A stretch of DNA of 64,000 bases from Caryophanon latum. Lineage in GTDB: Bacteria; Bacillota; Bacilli; Bacillales_A; Planococcaceae. Below the pieces are notes generated by a model. It was not told the origin of the DNA and ran no database searches. It saw only the letters and a list, made by a program, of their open reading frames with translations. The position numbers and the translations under genes were made by a program. Of the stretch, positions 35,597-45,347 are shown one piece after another; position 1 is the stretch's first letter, and the number at the start of each line of letters is the position of its first letter. The stretch spans positions 1 through 64,000 of the forward strand of contig NZ_MATO01000012.1 in assembly GCF_001700325.1 (NCBI RefSeq), in the 5' to 3' direction.

Positions 35597-36522
35597 TGGA
35601 ACCAATTAATGAAGCGATGAAGCGTGCGATGCCAGTAAGCTTTCAGGAACGTTACGAACAATTAAAGCGCGAAATTTTAGAGGAGCCACGCATTCGCTCC
35701 TTTTTATTAGCGAATCGTTCTGAGCTAACGAAAGAATCTGTCAATCGCAGTATTCCGAAGCTACAGGAGTTTTTAAATCAAAGTGCTACGTGCTGCGGGG
35801 CAGAAAATTCCGCGAGCTGCACGAATATGATGAACGGTATGATTCCAGAGCTATTTATTGTGCGCGGTACAATTGATATTCGCTATCGAGCGTGTAAACA
35901 ACGTAAATTAGAAGATGATCGACGCGATATATCGAATCGAATTGCTAGTATGCATATGCCAAAAGATGTATTACGCGGTAGATTAAAGGATTTAACTTTA
36001 AGACCAGATAGAAGAGAAATTTTGAAAAAAGTAGGTGCCTTTTTAAAAGCGACACAATCAGGACAAATACCAACAAAAGGATTGTATATTTACGGTAATT
36101 TTGGTGTTGGTAAATCGTTTGTACTAGGTGTTATTGCTAATGAATTGGCATATTTAGGAGTTCAGTGTGTTCTCGTATTCGTTCCCGAGTTTATTCGGGA
36201 ATTAAAAGCCGCAATTGGTGATAATACACTTCAACAAAAATTAGATTTCGTGAAAAAAGCACCTGTATTAATGTTAGATGATTTAGGCGCTGAAACAATT
36301 ACTGCTTGGACACGAGATGAAATTTTAGCGACGATTTTACATTATCGTATGAGTGAACAATTACCAACATTTATTACATCAAATTCAAATTACGATGATT
36401 TAGAAGACCATCTAGCGTACTCCAATAAAGGAGACCAAGAAAAGTTAAAGGCAGCACGTATTATGGAACGAATCAAAGCAATTACAGAGCCAATTGAAAT
36501 GGTTGGTAATAACCTCCGTTGA
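35596..36522 (+). CDS. dnaI: Primosomal helicase loader DnaI
   Basis: DnaI (308 aa) is the AAA+ ATPase that loads the replicative helicase. The N-terminal zinc-binding domain (about 1-130) has CC, C and a later C (TCCGAENSASC, RACKQ); the AAA+ domain has Walker A GNFGVGKS (167-174), Walker B VLMLDDLG and sensor ITSNSN. From about nucleotide 35980 the base and codon use changes, with AGA arginine codons and T-ending codons (AGACCAGATAGAAGA) in place of the CGT/CGC and GC-ending style of the first third. The protein is intact. Confidence 0.94.
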   Translation: MEPINEAMKRAMPVSFQERYEQLKREILEEPRIRSFLLANRSELTKESVNRSIPKLQEFLNQSATCCGAENSASCTNMMNGMIPELFIVRGTIDIRYRACKQRKLEDDRRDISNRIASMHMPKDVLRGRLKDLTLRPDRREILKKVGAFLKATQSGQIPTKGLYIYGNFGVGKSFVLGVIANELAYLGVQCVLVFVPEFIRELKAAIGDNTLQQKLDFVKKAPVLMLDDLGAETITAWTRDEILATILHYRMSEQLPTFITSNSNYDDLEDHLAYSNKGDQEKLKAARIMERIKAITEPIEMVGNNLR

Positions 36523-36528
36523 TTAATG

Positions 36529-36576
36529 GCGTCTGCACACTCGTCATTTCAGTCATAAGTGTGCGGGCGCAGTTTT
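36529..36576 (+). terminator. Probable terminator after dnaI
   Basis: GCGTCTGCACACT pairs with AGTGTGCGGGCGC (seven perfect pairs at the loop side) and is followed by AGTTTT. Confidence 0.6.
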
Positions 36577-36689
36577 CGGCTACGGTCAATGGCGTCTTTT
36601 AAAATAAAGAAAAAGTCATCGAATCGAGTTGATCATTTTCGCAGTTGCATTTTCAGAAAAACGCGCGTATACTTTTAAAGTAATGAATA

Positions 36690-36935
36690 CAACTACTTGC
36701 GTTGAAGAGGACAACAAATATGTGAAACGCTTTATAAGAGAGGGAAGTCACCGGCTGCAAGCTTCCTAAAGACGCCATATATTTTACTACCTTGGAGCAT
36801 CGGTGGGGACAATCCATCGACGTTTAACAGTGCGTTAACTGTCCGAGCTTCGTTCAAAGCATTGACTTTGGAAGGAAGAAGGGTGGCACCACGAGCATAC
36901 GCATCGTCCCTTTATAGGAGACGGTGCTTTTTTTA
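36690..36935 (+). ncRNA. T-box leader of thrS (threonine)
   Basis: The leader shows Stem I features: GAAGAGGACAACAAATATG, AGAGAGGGAAG with GGCTGCAAGCTTCC as the distal arm, then ACTACC before TTGGAGC. Both ACT (36786-36788) and ACC (36789-36791) are Thr codons, so the specifier is Thr whichever phase is right. The T-box AAGGGTGGCACCACG (36879-36893) and a competing terminator follow. Uncharged tRNA-Thr should promote readthrough into thrS. Confidence 0.85.
36901..36934 (+). terminator. T-box-controlled terminator before thrS
   Basis: GCATCGTC and GACGGTGC pair around an 11-nt loop, followed by seven T residues. The left arm is just past the T-box sequence, as needed for the switch. Confidence 0.85.
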
Positions 36936-37057
36936 TGTTCATTTGCTAGAAATATGTATGTGTGGGCGAGCCCCAGGAAAGCAAGCCAAATGTAGCGAGC
37001 ATCGCATTATATCGTCGTACACAGCAGCAAATCATTTTAATTAAAGGAGCGATTCTC

Positions 37058-38986
37058 ATGTCAAACATTCAATTAACATTCCCAGATGGCGCGGTAAAGG
37101 AATTTCCTAAAGGCACATCAACGTTAGACGTAGCGGGTTCAATTAGCCCAGGCTTAAAAAAATCAACATTAGCAGGTAAAGTAAACGGCGTACTGATCGA
37201 CGCAAAAACAGCGATCGAAGAAGACGGCGCCATCGAAATTATTACAAACAAATCACCAGAAGCACTTGAAATTTTACGTCACTCAACAGCTCACTTAACA
37301 GCTCAAGCGGTGAAGCGTTTATTCCCAGATGCAAAATTAGGTATCGGTCCAGTTATCGATTCTGGTTTTTACTATGACATCGATTCACCGACGCCGATTA
37401 CAGCAGAAGACTTACCAGCAATCGAAAAAGAAATGAAAAAAATTATTGCTGAAAACATCGAAATCGAGCGCAAAGTTGTATCACGCGACGAAGCACATGC
37501 GATTTACACTGAAGTAGGCGACGAGTACAAATTAGAATTACTTGATGCGATTCCAGCAGGTGAAGACGTATCGATTTACTATCAAGGCGACTTCTTTGAC
37601 CTTTGCCGCGGCGTGCACGTACCGTCAACGAACAAATTAAAAGAGTTTAAGCTATTATCGCTTGCAGGTGCTTACTGGCGCGGAAACTCGGATAACAAAA
37701 TGCTACAACGTATTTACGGTACAGCATTCTTCACAAAAGAAGAATTAAAGCATCACTTACAAATGCTTGAAGAGGCAAAAGAGCGCGACCACCGCAAAAT
37801 TGGTAAAGAGCTAGACTTATTCATGTCAAGCCAAACTGTAGGGCAAGGGTTACCACTTTGGTTACCAAATGGCGCGACAATTCGCCGTACGATCGAGCGT
37901 TACATCGTTGATAAAGAGCTATCACTTGGTTACAAGCACGTATACACACCAGTGTTAGGTTCGAAAAAATTATACGAAACATCAGGTCACTGGGATCACT
38001 ATCAAGATAGCATTTTCCCGCCAATGGAGATGGACAATGAAACGTTAATTTTACGTCCGATGAACTGTCCGCATCATATGATGGTATTTAAAAACGGTTA
38101 CTACTCATACCGTCACTTACCAATTCGCATTGCCGAGCTTGGCACGATGCACCGCTACGAAATGTCAGGTGCGGTATCAGGGTTACAGCGTGTACGTGGC
38201 ATGACGTTAAACGATGCACACATTTTCGTACGTCCTGACCAAATTAAAGCGGAGTTCAAAAAAGTAGTGGAGTTAATTTTAGAAGTATACAAAGACTTCG
38301 ATTTAACAGACTTCTCGTTCCGTCTTTCATACCGTGACCCGAACAACAAAGAGAAATACTTCGATGACGACCAAATGTGGGAAACAGCACAGGCGATGTT
38401 AAAAGAGGCGATGGATGAGCTAGGATATGACTACTACATCGCAGAGGACGAAGCGGCGTTCTACGGTCCAAAATTAGACGTACAAGTAAAAACAGCAATC
38501 GGTAAAGAGGAAACGTTATCGACAGCTCAACTTGACTTCTTATTACCACAGCGCTTTGATTTAACATACGTTGGGGAAGATGGACAGCCACAACGTCCAG
38601 TCGTAATTCACCGCGGTGTTGTATCGACGATGGAGCGTTTCGTAGCGTTCTTAATCGAGGAGTACAAAGGCGCATTCCCAACGTGGTTAGCACCAGTACA
38701 AGCGACGATTATTCCAGTATCAAATTCAGTGCATTATGACTATGCGCGCGAAGTACAAGAGAAGCTTCAAGCTACGGGCGTACGTGTGGAAATGGATGAT
38801 CGTGAAGAAAAATTAGGCTACAAAATCCGCGAATCTCAAATGAAAAAAATTCCGTACATGTTAGTGTTAGGAGATAAAGAAGTGGAAGAGGGCGCTGTCA
38901 ACATTCGTCGTTACGGCTCAAAAGACTCTGAAACAGTACCGTTTGAAGATTTCTTAGCAAACATTAAAGCAGAAATTACGAAATAA
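37058..38986 (+). CDS. thrS: Threonine-tRNA ligase
   Basis: ThrRS (642 aa) charges tRNA-Thr. It has the TGS domain (1-about 63), the second additional editing domain ([30 protein letters not shown]), the class II core (motif 2 [23 protein letters not shown]; zinc ligands in RPMNCPHH) and the anticodon-binding domain (about 540-640). ATG 37058 with AAAGGAG is the start; the longer frame to 36962 runs through the leader. It is controlled by the T-box upstream and ends at a terminator shared with the next gene. Confidence 0.97.
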   Translation: MSNIQLTFPDGAVKEFPKGTSTLDVAGSISPGLKKSTLAGKVNGVLIDAKTAIEEDGAIEIITNKSPEALEILRHSTAHLTAQAVKRLFPDAKLGIGPVIDSGFYYDIDSPTPITAEDLPAIEKEMKKIIAENIEIERKVVSRDEAHAIYTEVGDEYKLELLDAIPAGEDVSIYYQGDFFDLCRGVHVPSTNKLKEFKLLSLAGAYWRGNSDNKMLQRIYGTAFFTKEELKHHLQMLEEAKERDHRKIGKELDLFMSSQTVGQGLPLWLPNGATIRRTIERYIVDKELSLGYKHVYTPVLGSKKLYETSGHWDHYQDSIFPPMEMDNETLILRPMNCPHHMMVFKNGYYSYRHLPIRIAELGTMHRYEMSGAVSGLQRVRGMTLNDAHIFVRPDQIKAEFKKVVELILEVYKDFDLTDFSFRLSYRDPNNKEKYFDDDQMWETAQAMLKEAMDELGYDYYIAEDEAAFYGPKLDVQVKTAIGKEETLSTAQLDFLLPQRFDLTYVGEDGQPQRPVVIHRGVVSTMERFVAFLIEEYKGAFPTWLAPVQATIIPVSNSVHYDYAREVQEKLQATGVRVEMDDREEKLGYKIRESQMKKIPYMLVLGDKEVEEGAVNIRRYGSKDSETVPFEDFLANIKAEITK

Positions 38987-38987
38987 T

Positions 38988-39033
38988 AAAAAAGTGCTTC
39001 GGAAAACATATTCGTTTTCTGAAGCACTTTTTT
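38988..39033. terminator. Strong bidirectional terminator between thrS and the chemoreceptor gene
   Basis: A 20-bp arm AAAAAAGTGCTTCGGAAAAC pairs with GTTTTCTGAAGCACTTTTTT around a 6-nt loop, with A and T runs serving both convergent genes. Confidence 0.92.
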
Positions 39034-39034
39034 G

Positions 39035-40717
39035 TTATACGTTAAATTGTTTAATTTGCGCTTGTAAGCTCGTTGCGTTTTGTTGAATCGCTTCAGTCGT
39101 TGTGTGAATGCGCTGTAGCTCATCTGCTTGCGATTGCGCCGCATGTGATGTGTTCGTTAACTGCGTAGACGACTGCACGATGTTTTCTGAAATTTCGTTA
39201 ATGGCAGCTGTTACTTCTTCAGTAGAAGCAGAGAGTTGCTCAGACACGGCTGAAATTTCTTCCATTTGTTCGTGAATCGATGAAATGGAATCGTTGACGC
39301 TTTGGAACGCTTCTCCTGCGTCATGTAGTTTTGCAACGCTTTGCTCGACGGTATGCAAGCTATCTTTTACCGCATCTTCAACGTTGGATGTGTCGCGTCG
39401 AATGTCGGCTGTTAATGACACGATTTGTGTTGCTGCTACTTTCGATTGCTCAGCAAGCTTGCGTACTTCTTCGGCTACGACGGCAAATCCTTTACCGTTT
39501 TCACCAGCACGAGCGGCTTCAATCGAGGCATTTAGTGCAAGTAAGTTCGTTTGATCAGTAATGCTCGTAATAATTTGTGACATTTCTTCAATTTGTGCAG
39601 ATTGTGTGATGAGCTTATGAATAAGTTCGCTCGTTAGCTTTGTCGTTTCAAGTACACCGTGAACATTTTGTTCGGCGCTCATAATGTTATTAACGCCCGA
39701 GGCTGCAATTAACGTCGCTGCACTTGCTGCATCAAACACATCATGCGTTGCGTTTGCAATACGTTGAACCGCTTGTGAAGTTTCTTCCATCGCTGTTGCA
39801 CTTTCAGACGTTGCGACGGCGATTTGCTGTGCTTTCATCGAGACGGCTTCTGTATCAGCTGCTACGTTTTGTACAGAAGTTGTCGCCGAAGATGTGGATA
39901 TAAATAACGTATGTGTCGAATGTTGTAGCGTGTTCGATGTTTCAGCTAACGTATGCACGAGCGCGTGTAAATGATCCTTCATTGCGTTGTATGATTGACC
40001 GAGTGTTTCGATTTCATCTTTTGTCGTAAAGTGCAGTGATTCATTGTTTAATTGACCGTTTGCGATGCTAGCAAGCGCGTCATCTAGCTGACGAATAGGT
40101 TCAATCATTTCTAAGTTCGTACGGCGCATAATGCGGTAGCCAATGTAAGCTGAAATGGCAATAATGAAAAAGGAAAGAATGGCTGAGCCAATTGCAATTG
40201 AAGCGGCAGTAGATGTCGCTTGCGTAAACGCGTTTTTAATTTGTGTCGTAAACGCAACCGATTCTTCATCAATAGCAGCGATTAAATTTTTCTCCTCTGC
40301 AACGAGCAATGCTGTAGCAGGCTGCTGTCCGTCTTTTTCATATACAGCAATGACATTTTCGAGCATGCTTTCATATGTATTAATTTTTTCATGTAATTCG
40401 GCAAGCGCTTCTTTAGAGCTTTCGCGATAAAACATCGCATCGAGCTCTGTAACGAGTGCTTCAATTGTTGCCTCTAATTCAATAAAAGTATTTTTAGCAG
40501 ATGAATTGCCGAGTAAGTAACTTTCGACTGTTGATTTTTCTTCGATAATGTAACGCTCTAAATCTTTCGTATATTCAATTTGGGGCAAGCCATTTTTCGC
40601 CGTCTCGCTGTAAATAATATCGACGACTTTTAATAGGATAAAGCTGACGACACAAGTAATAACTGTTAAGGCGATTAATAATTGAAACGAGCGTCGTAAT
40701 TTCTTTTTAATTGACAT
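39035..40717 (-). CDS. Methyl-accepting chemotaxis protein, 4HB-type sensor
   Basis: The 560-aa chemoreceptor has a membrane helix at about 13-33, a periplasmic-side helical region of about 135 residues that looks like a four-helix-bundle sensor, a second helix (about 172-195), HAMP (about 198-250) and a signalling domain. The conserved hairpin tip [39 protein letters not shown] is cut here only for description; its core is [22 protein letters not shown] precedes the ATG. A type A repeat starts 23 bp upstream of the start codon, so its 5' leader is altered. The ligand is unknown. Confidence 0.92.
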   Translation of the reverse strand: MSIKKKLRRSFQLLIALTVITCVVSFILLKVVDIIYSETAKNGLPQIEYTKDLERYIIEEKSTVESYLLGNSSAKNTFIELEATIEALVTELDAMFYRESSKEALAELHEKINTYESMLENVIAVYEKDGQQPATALLVAEEKNLIAAIDEESVAFTTQIKNAFTQATSTAASIAIGSAILSFFIIAISAYIGYRIMRRTNLEMIEPIRQLDDALASIANGQLNNESLHFTTKDEIETLGQSYNAMKDHLHALVHTLAETSNTLQHSTHTLFISTSSATTSVQNVAADTEAVSMKAQQIAVATSESATAMEETSQAVQRIANATHDVFDAASAATLIAASGVNNIMSAEQNVHGVLETTKLTSELIHKLITQSAQIEEMSQIITSITDQTNLLALNASIEAARAGENGKGFAVVAEEVRKLAEQSKVAATQIVSLTADIRRDTSNVEDAVKDSLHTVEQSVAKLHDAGEAFQSVNDSISSIHEQMEEISAVSEQLSASTEEVTAAINEISENIVQSSTQLTNTSHAAQSQADELQRIHTTTEAIQQNATSLQAQIKQFNV

Positions 40718-40739
40718 TTAATTTGCTCCTTTTTTAATA

Positions 40740-40947
40740 ATATATAGACGGTGAATGAATTTTAGCGTTTTGTTCGTCGGCTCTTCACATCGAGGCAGGC
40801 TTTCCGCGAGCGTGGCGTGAGCTTTTCGTGTCACGCTCATGCCTCTGCGATTACTCGAGGCAAAAAGAATTTTCGCTATTCCCGCTGGAGTCCGCCTCTT
40901 GTTTCGAGCCTCGTTCACATTGTAAATTTCAATCACCTTGTATATAG
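40740..40947. mobile_element. Type A repeat element in the chemoreceptor leader
   Basis: The 208-bp element begins ATATATAGACGGTGAATG and ends CAATCACCTTGTATATAG, the two type A termini. Flanking 9-mers TTTTTAATA (40731-40739) and TATGTAATA (40948-40956) agree at 7 of 9. The interior includes a perfect-looking hairpin GAGCGTGGCGTGAG ... CACGCTC and TTCCCGCTGGAGTCCGCCTC. It stands 23 bp before the start codon of the minus-strand chemoreceptor gene. Confidence 0.8.
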
Positions 40948-41311
40948 TATGTAATACCTTTATTTTACTTCTTTTATATAACAAACTAGTAAAGGAATTA
41001 TTAAGTCTTTTCGCGTGATTATGTAAGTGCTATGTAATACTTTGTTACATGAGGTAGGTCTTTCGGTTTGATGTAGCTGTACTATAGTATAAATTAAAAA
41101 ATAACTTATTCATTAAGCTCTGAACAAAAGAAGCGGCTAAGTACCTAGCGCGCAAAAAAAACGTACATGCAAAAGAAATATAGCTTAAATTAAAGCATTA
41201 AAAAGTGATGTAAGTGATTTTTGCGCCTATGCATTATTTTGCTTCTATCAACCGACAGCTTCCGCAAAAGCAATCGTTATGAAAATTCCGTTGAAAAAAT
41301 CGGTAATATAG

Positions 41312-41340
41312 TTGACGACGCAACTTTAACGTGGTAGGAT
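41312..41340 (+). promoter_or_regulatory. Sigma-A promoter of the infC operon
   Basis: TTGACG (41312-41317), 17-bp spacer, TAGGAT (41335-41340). The gap 40948-41311 otherwise shows no gene or strong signal. Confidence 0.7.
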
Positions 41341-41344
41341 AGTG

Positions 41345-41510
41345 AAGGTTAAAGAATACAAGTTTGTGAAAAGTAGAGGCTGCCCGCTTCTCACCTGCGT
41401 CTGACACAGTAAATGTTGTTGACAGGTTGACACGTTGAATTGATTACGCAAAAGATTGCGTATAGACATATAGCGGGCGGACATCACAAATGTCCGCCCT
41501 TTTTTTATGG
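41345..41510 (+). ncRNA. L20 leader RNA of infC-rpmI-rplT
   Basis: A long structured leader with AGAGGCTGCCCGCTTCTCACC, GACAGGTTGACACG and a terminal hairpin precedes infC, as in Bacillus, where ribosomal protein L20 binds the leader and causes premature termination. The fit rests on position, the terminator and complementary GCCCGC/GCGGGC segments that could form an antiterminator. Confidence 0.7.
41473..41508 (+). terminator. Attenuator terminator of the L20 leader
   Basis: GGGCGGACA and TGTCCGCCC pair perfectly around a 7-nt loop, followed by seven T residues. Confidence 0.9.
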
Positions 41511-41600
41511 AAATGCGGACGCTGTAGATGATCCGTTCAACATCGGGTAACATATACTCACACATCGGTATTCGCGACTACTACTTGGAGGTGGATTACT

Positions 41601-42116
41601 ATTAGCAAAGACATGTATGTAAACGAAGGCATCCGCGCACGTGAATTACGTTTAATCGATCATCTTGGTGAACAATTAGGGGTTAAAACACGTAATGAAG
41701 CGCTAGAAATTGCTGCTCGTGCAAACTTGGATCTTGTCCTTGTGGCCCCTCAAGCCAAGCCACCAGTCGCTCGTATCATGGACTATGGTAAATTTAAATT
41801 TGAGCAGCAAAAGAAAGACCGTGAAATTCGTAAAAATCAAAAGGTTATTAGTGTGAAGGAAGTTCGTCTGAGCCCTTCTATTGATGAGCATGATTTCCAA
41901 ACGAAATTACGTAATGCGATCAAGTTCCTTGAAAAAGGTGACAAAGTGAAAGCATCTTTACGTTTCAAAGGTCGTGCTATTACACATAAAGACATCGGTC
42001 AACGTGTATTAGATCGTTTTGCTGAAGCTTGTGCTGAAGTATCGACGGTTGAATCAAAACCGAAGATGGAAGGCCGTAGCATGTTCTTAGTTCTTGCACC
42101 AAAGAACGAGAAATAA
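41601..42116 (+). CDS. infC: Translation initiation factor IF-3
   Basis: IF-3 (171 aa) binds the 30S subunit and checks start-codon choice. The N-domain ([21 protein letters not shown]), linker and C-domain ([28 protein letters not shown] end) are complete. I place the start at ATT 41601: GGAGG at 41587-41591 is 9 nt before it, and the encoded [10 protein letters not shown] matches Bacillus IF-3, whose rare AUU start is known to be autoregulated. The ATG at 41613 is four codons inside. rpmI and rplT follow. Confidence 0.92.
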   Translation: MSKDMYVNEGIRARELRLIDHLGEQLGVKTRNEALEIAARANLDLVLVAPQAKPPVARIMDYGKFKFEQQKKDREIRKNQKVISVKEVRLSPSIDEHDFQTKLRNAIKFLEKGDKVKASLRFKGRAITHKDIGQRVLDRFAEACAEVSTVESKPKMEGRSMFLVLAPKNEK

Positions 42117-42144
42117 TATTCATTTGATTTAGGAGGAAATTGAC

Positions 42145-42345
42145 ATGCCAAAAATGAAAACTCACCGTGGCGCTGCAAAGCGTTTCAAAAAAACTGGTAC
42201 TGGTAAATTAAAATTTGACCGTGCTTATGGTAGCCACTTATTCGGTAACAAATCTACTAAAGCTAAGCGTCACTTACGTAAAGCTAAAGTTGTTACTTCT
42301 GGTGACTTCAAGCGTATCCGTACTCTATTAACTTACATGAAGTAA
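42145..42345 (+). CDS. rpmI: 50S ribosomal protein L35
   Basis: The 66-aa basic protein [20 protein letters not shown] is L35 by its invariant N-terminus. AGGAGG precedes the ATG. It lies 28 bp after infC and 79 bp before rplT. Confidence 0.98.
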   Translation: MPKMKTHRGAAKRFKKTGTGKLKFDRAYGSHLFGNKSTKAKRHLRKAKVVTSGDFKRIRTLLTYMK

Positions 42346-42409
42346 TTTCGTCTCGGTATTCAGACCGGACACAGAACAAAAAATACAAACATAATTCCAA
42401 AAGAATTAG

Positions 42410-42781
<372 letters not shown>

Positions 42782-42792
42782 TTAGCACACAT

Positions 42793-42828
42793 AAAAGGCT
42801 GATGGATAACTCCATCAGCTTTTTTTTG
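42793..42828 (+). terminator. Intrinsic terminator after rplT
   Basis: GGCTGATGGA and TCCATCAGCT pair around TAAC, followed by eight T residues. Confidence 0.9.
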
Positions 42829-42837
42829 TGTACAATG

Positions 42838-43101
42838 AAGGGTGATTAGCCATTCAACTGGCATTTCGCGTAGGGCAGCTCGCTTTTCCTCTGCGTTTAC
42901 TAGAGGCTGGGGCTCGGCGGGGAACACGATGTTGGTCATGAAGGTGATGACTTGTGTAGTGGCGTTTATCACCTTCCTCAAGCTTCCTCGACGTTCGTAC
43001 TTTACGTCTGTTGGTCTTGAGTCATGAGCTATTCCCCAAGGAGTCTCGCCTCTTGTTTCGAGCCTCGTTCGCATTTTAAATTTCAATCACCTTGTATATA
43101 G
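42838..43101. mobile_element. Chimeric repeat element, type B left end and type A right end
   Basis: The left side GGGTGATTAGCCATTCAACT is a type B terminus and continues with the B core (GGGGCTCGGCGGGGAACACG ... TTCCCCAAGGAGTCTCGCC). After the shared GGAGTCTCGCC at about 43040-43050 the sequence switches to the type A flank CTCTTGTTTCGAGCCTCGTT and ends CAATCACCTTGTATATAG. No B right end or A left end is present. It lies between rplT and ysdA. Confidence 0.8.
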
Positions 43102-43129
43102 TTAACAATACAAAGAAAGGAGTGATTCG

Positions 43130-43396
43130 ATGTTCAACGGTATACTCATTTATACCATCATTATGTCGATCGTACTTTGCGCGTTAATGGCATATGATAA
43201 GGAGCGCGCGAAAAACAATGAATGGCGCGTATCGGAAAAAACGCTTATTATTATGGCGTTATGTGGAGGCGCATTAGGTGGTGTGCTCGGTATGTATTTA
43301 TTCCGTCATAAAACGAAGCACAATAAATTTGCATTCGGCTTACCGTTACTCGGGGCGCTACACGTATTTGTACTCGTTCAATTAGCAAGTATGTAA
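43130..43396 (+). CDS. ysdA: YsdA-like DUF1294 membrane protein
   Basis: This 88-aa protein of the DUF1294 group has membrane helices at about 4-21, 41-58 and 67-86 and the family segment ALCGGALGGVLGMYLFRHKTKHNKF in its middle (core GGALGGVLGMYLFRHKT). Function is unknown. AAAGGAGTG precedes the ATG. The position after rplT is conserved with B. subtilis. Confidence 0.85.
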   Translation: MFNGILIYTIIMSIVLCALMAYDKERAKNNEWRVSEKTLIIMALCGGALGGVLGMYLFRHKTKHNKFAFGLPLLGALHVFVLVQLASM

Positions 43397-43429
43397 AAAA
43401 GGTGATGGCTAGTTGCCGTCACCTTTTTA
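43396..43429. terminator. Bidirectional terminator between ysdA and ysdB
   Basis: AAAAAGGTGA and TCACCTTTTT form a perfect 10-bp stem; it overlaps the ends of both convergent genes. Confidence 0.85.
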
Positions 43430-43810
43430 GCATCGTAATAGCTGTTCAATTGTGTCATTCCAATAGATCGTTGCATGTGGGTAATGTAGGTGAACTTGTT
43501 GCTCAATCCACAAAAAGTTTTCTTTCGTAAAGCCATCTAATTGAAACTCATCCGTTGCGTGTATAAAAATGGATGCAACAGTAAACGTGCCATTTACATT
43601 ATCCATATATTTCTCACCTTCAAACAGCGCGCCTTTATACGTAAGTAAAAAGTTTTTGCGTACATTTTTAGCGTCATCTTCGAAAAAGAAAGCCCCTTTT
43701 TCCTTTGCGGCTTTTAGCTTGCGTTCGTTATTAAATAAGTATCGCAGCGTGACGTATATTACGTAAACGATAACTAGTAGTAGTAGGAATCGAATCATTA
43801 ATACAATCAT
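43427..43810 (-). CDS. ysdB: YsdB-like membrane-anchored protein
   Basis: This 127-aa protein has one N-terminal membrane helix (about 5-25) and a soluble domain with FFFEDDAKNVRKNFLLTYKGALFEGEKY. It corresponds to YsdB of B. subtilis, reported there in the SigW cell-envelope stress regulon; no SigW promoter was identified here. GGGGGGC lies 7 bp before ATG 43810. Function is unknown. Confidence 0.8.
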   Translation of the reverse strand: MIVLMIRFLLLLVIVYVIYVTLRYLFNNERKLKAAKEKGAFFFEDDAKNVRKNFLLTYKGALFEGEKYMDNVNGTFTVASIFIHATDEFQLDGFTKENFLWIEQQVHLHYPHATIYWNDTIEQLLRC

Positions 43811-43992
43811 ACATAAGCCCCCCTTTGCATTACGCTATGTTTATACTACGGATATGTATAATAGAAGGTTTCAAAAAGATTGGAAAAATTTTGGTGGAAT
43901 TCATTTTCAGTATTCGCATTGTAAATACTACTAAAATGCATAATGATGTCTTATAATGAGTAATGGAAAAACTATTTAGGAGGTCGAAATAA

Positions 43993-45072
43993 ATGGATCA
44001 AACGTTACACATGTTAAAAGAATTAACAGACGCAAACGGTATTCCGGGAAATGAGCGCGCACCACGTGAAGTGATGAAGCGTCATATCGAGCCGTTCGCA
44101 GATGAAATGGAATACGATAACTTAGGTGGCATTATCGCGAAAAAAGTAGGCGATGCAAACGGACCGAAAATTATGGTTGCCGGTCACTTAGATGAAGTCG
44201 GTTTTATGATTACACAAATCGATGACCGCGGCTTTTTAAAGTTCCAAACAGTTGGCGGCTGGTGGGGTCAAGTAATGCTTGCACAGCGCGTAACGATTAC
44301 GACGCGTAAAGGCGAGGAAATTTTAGGGGTCATCGGTTCAAAGCCACCGCATATTTTACCTGCAGAAGTGCGTAACAAGCCAGTGGACATTAAAGACATG
44401 TTTATCGATATCGGTGCATCGAGCAAAGAAGAAGCGATGTCTTGGGGCGTGCTACCAGGAGACATGGTCACACCGTACTTCGAGTTCCATGTGATGAAAA
44501 ATGAAAAGCATTTACTTGCAAAGGCGTGGGATAACCGTATCGGCTGTGCCATTGCGATCGAAGTATTACGTCGATTAAAAGATGAGCAGCACCCAAACAT
44601 TGTATACGGTGTTGGAACAGTGCAAGAGGAAGTTGGCTTACGCGGCGCCAAAACAGCGACGCATAAAATTAAGCCAGACATCGGTTTTGCAGTAGACGTC
44701 GGCATTGCAGGAGATACACCAGGTGTGACACCGAAAGAATCGACATCAAAAATTGGTGCAGGGCCGCAAATCGTTATTTTCGATGCATCAATGGTTGCAC
44801 ATACAGGGTTACGTGATTTCGTTATTGATACAGCAGATGAAAATAACATTCCGTATCAATTTGAAGCGATTGCAGGTGGCGGGACAGATGCTGGCTCCAT
44901 TCACATTACAGCAAACGGCGTGCCATCGTTAGCAATCGGTGTGGCAACTCGTTACATTCACTCTCATGCAGGCATTTTACATCGTGACGATTTCGAAAAT
45001 GCGGTGAAGCTTATTGTAGAAGTGATTAAAAAATTAGATCAAGACGCAGTAAACGAAATTATTTTCGGCTAA
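43993..45072 (+). CDS. ysdC: M42 family metallopeptidase (YsdC-like aminopeptidase)
   Basis: This 359-aa glutamyl-aminopeptidase/cellulase-like M42 enzyme forms large tetrahedral shells in relatives. Metal ligands are visible: [10 protein letters not shown] (His, Asp), WDNRIGCA (bridging Asp), [11 protein letters not shown] (general-base Glu and ligand), [10 protein letters not shown] (Asp), and the C-terminal [10 protein letters not shown] (His). AGGAGG precedes the ATG. A terminator follows. Confidence 0.93.
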   Translation: MDQTLHMLKELTDANGIPGNERAPREVMKRHIEPFADEMEYDNLGGIIAKKVGDANGPKIMVAGHLDEVGFMITQIDDRGFLKFQTVGGWWGQVMLAQRVTITTRKGEEILGVIGSKPPHILPAEVRNKPVDIKDMFIDIGASSKEEAMSWGVLPGDMVTPYFEFHVMKNEKHLLAKAWDNRIGCAIAIEVLRRLKDEQHPNIVYGVGTVQEEVGLRGAKTATHKIKPDIGFAVDVGIAGDTPGVTPKESTSKIGAGPQIVIFDASMVAHTGLRDFVIDTADENNIPYQFEAIAGGGTDAGSIHITANGVPSLAIGVATRYIHSHAGILHRDDFENAVKLIVEVIKKLDQDAVNEIIFG

Positions 45073-45085
45073 GCGTTATGAAAGG

Positions 45086-45116
45086 ACATCCATGCGATAC
45101 GTGTGGATGTTTTTTT
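45086..45116 (+). terminator. Intrinsic terminator after ysdC
   Basis: ACATCCATGCG and CGTGTGGATGT pair (one mismatch) and are followed by seven T residues. Confidence 0.82.
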
Positions 45117-45195
45117 ATGCGCATTATGTAAGTCGGGCTGCAAATTACGTTTTGCATATTGAACACATAAATATACGGAAATGAAGCGTCATTCG

Positions 45196-45285
45196 CATGA
45201 AAATACATTATGAGCGGATTTTTTCTGTTTTACACCGTAATTTTCTTTCTTTTCAATGAAGTGAAAATAAACATAATTATTCACT
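45196..45285. promoter_or_regulatory. Candidate ArgR/AhrC operators before argF
   Basis: CATGAAAATACATTATG (45196-45212) and ATAATTATTCACTT (45272-45285) each resemble ARG boxes, which are degenerate 18-bp sequences with ATTCA or TGAAT half-sites. The second directly overlaps the -35 box. Support is moderate because ARG boxes are loose. Confidence 0.35.
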
Positions 45286-45313
45286 TGATTTTATAAAAAT
45301 ACATATGTATAAT
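45285..45313 (+). promoter_or_regulatory. Sigma-A promoter of argF
   Basis: TTGATT (45285-45290), a 17-bp spacer and a perfect TATAAT (45308-45313), 34 bp before the argF start. Confidence 0.8.
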
Positions 45314-45347
45314 AAAGTTAACATTAAGCAATGCAAGGAGCGTTCAT

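Noticed and set aside
36960-37050. N-terminal extension of ThrRS starting at 36962
   Set aside because: The extension is encoded by leader sequence and lies upstream of the clear AAAGGAG site for ATG 37058.
44268-44849. 193-codon antisense frame opposite ysdC
   Set aside because: It is the mirror of a clearly coding M42 peptidase gene.
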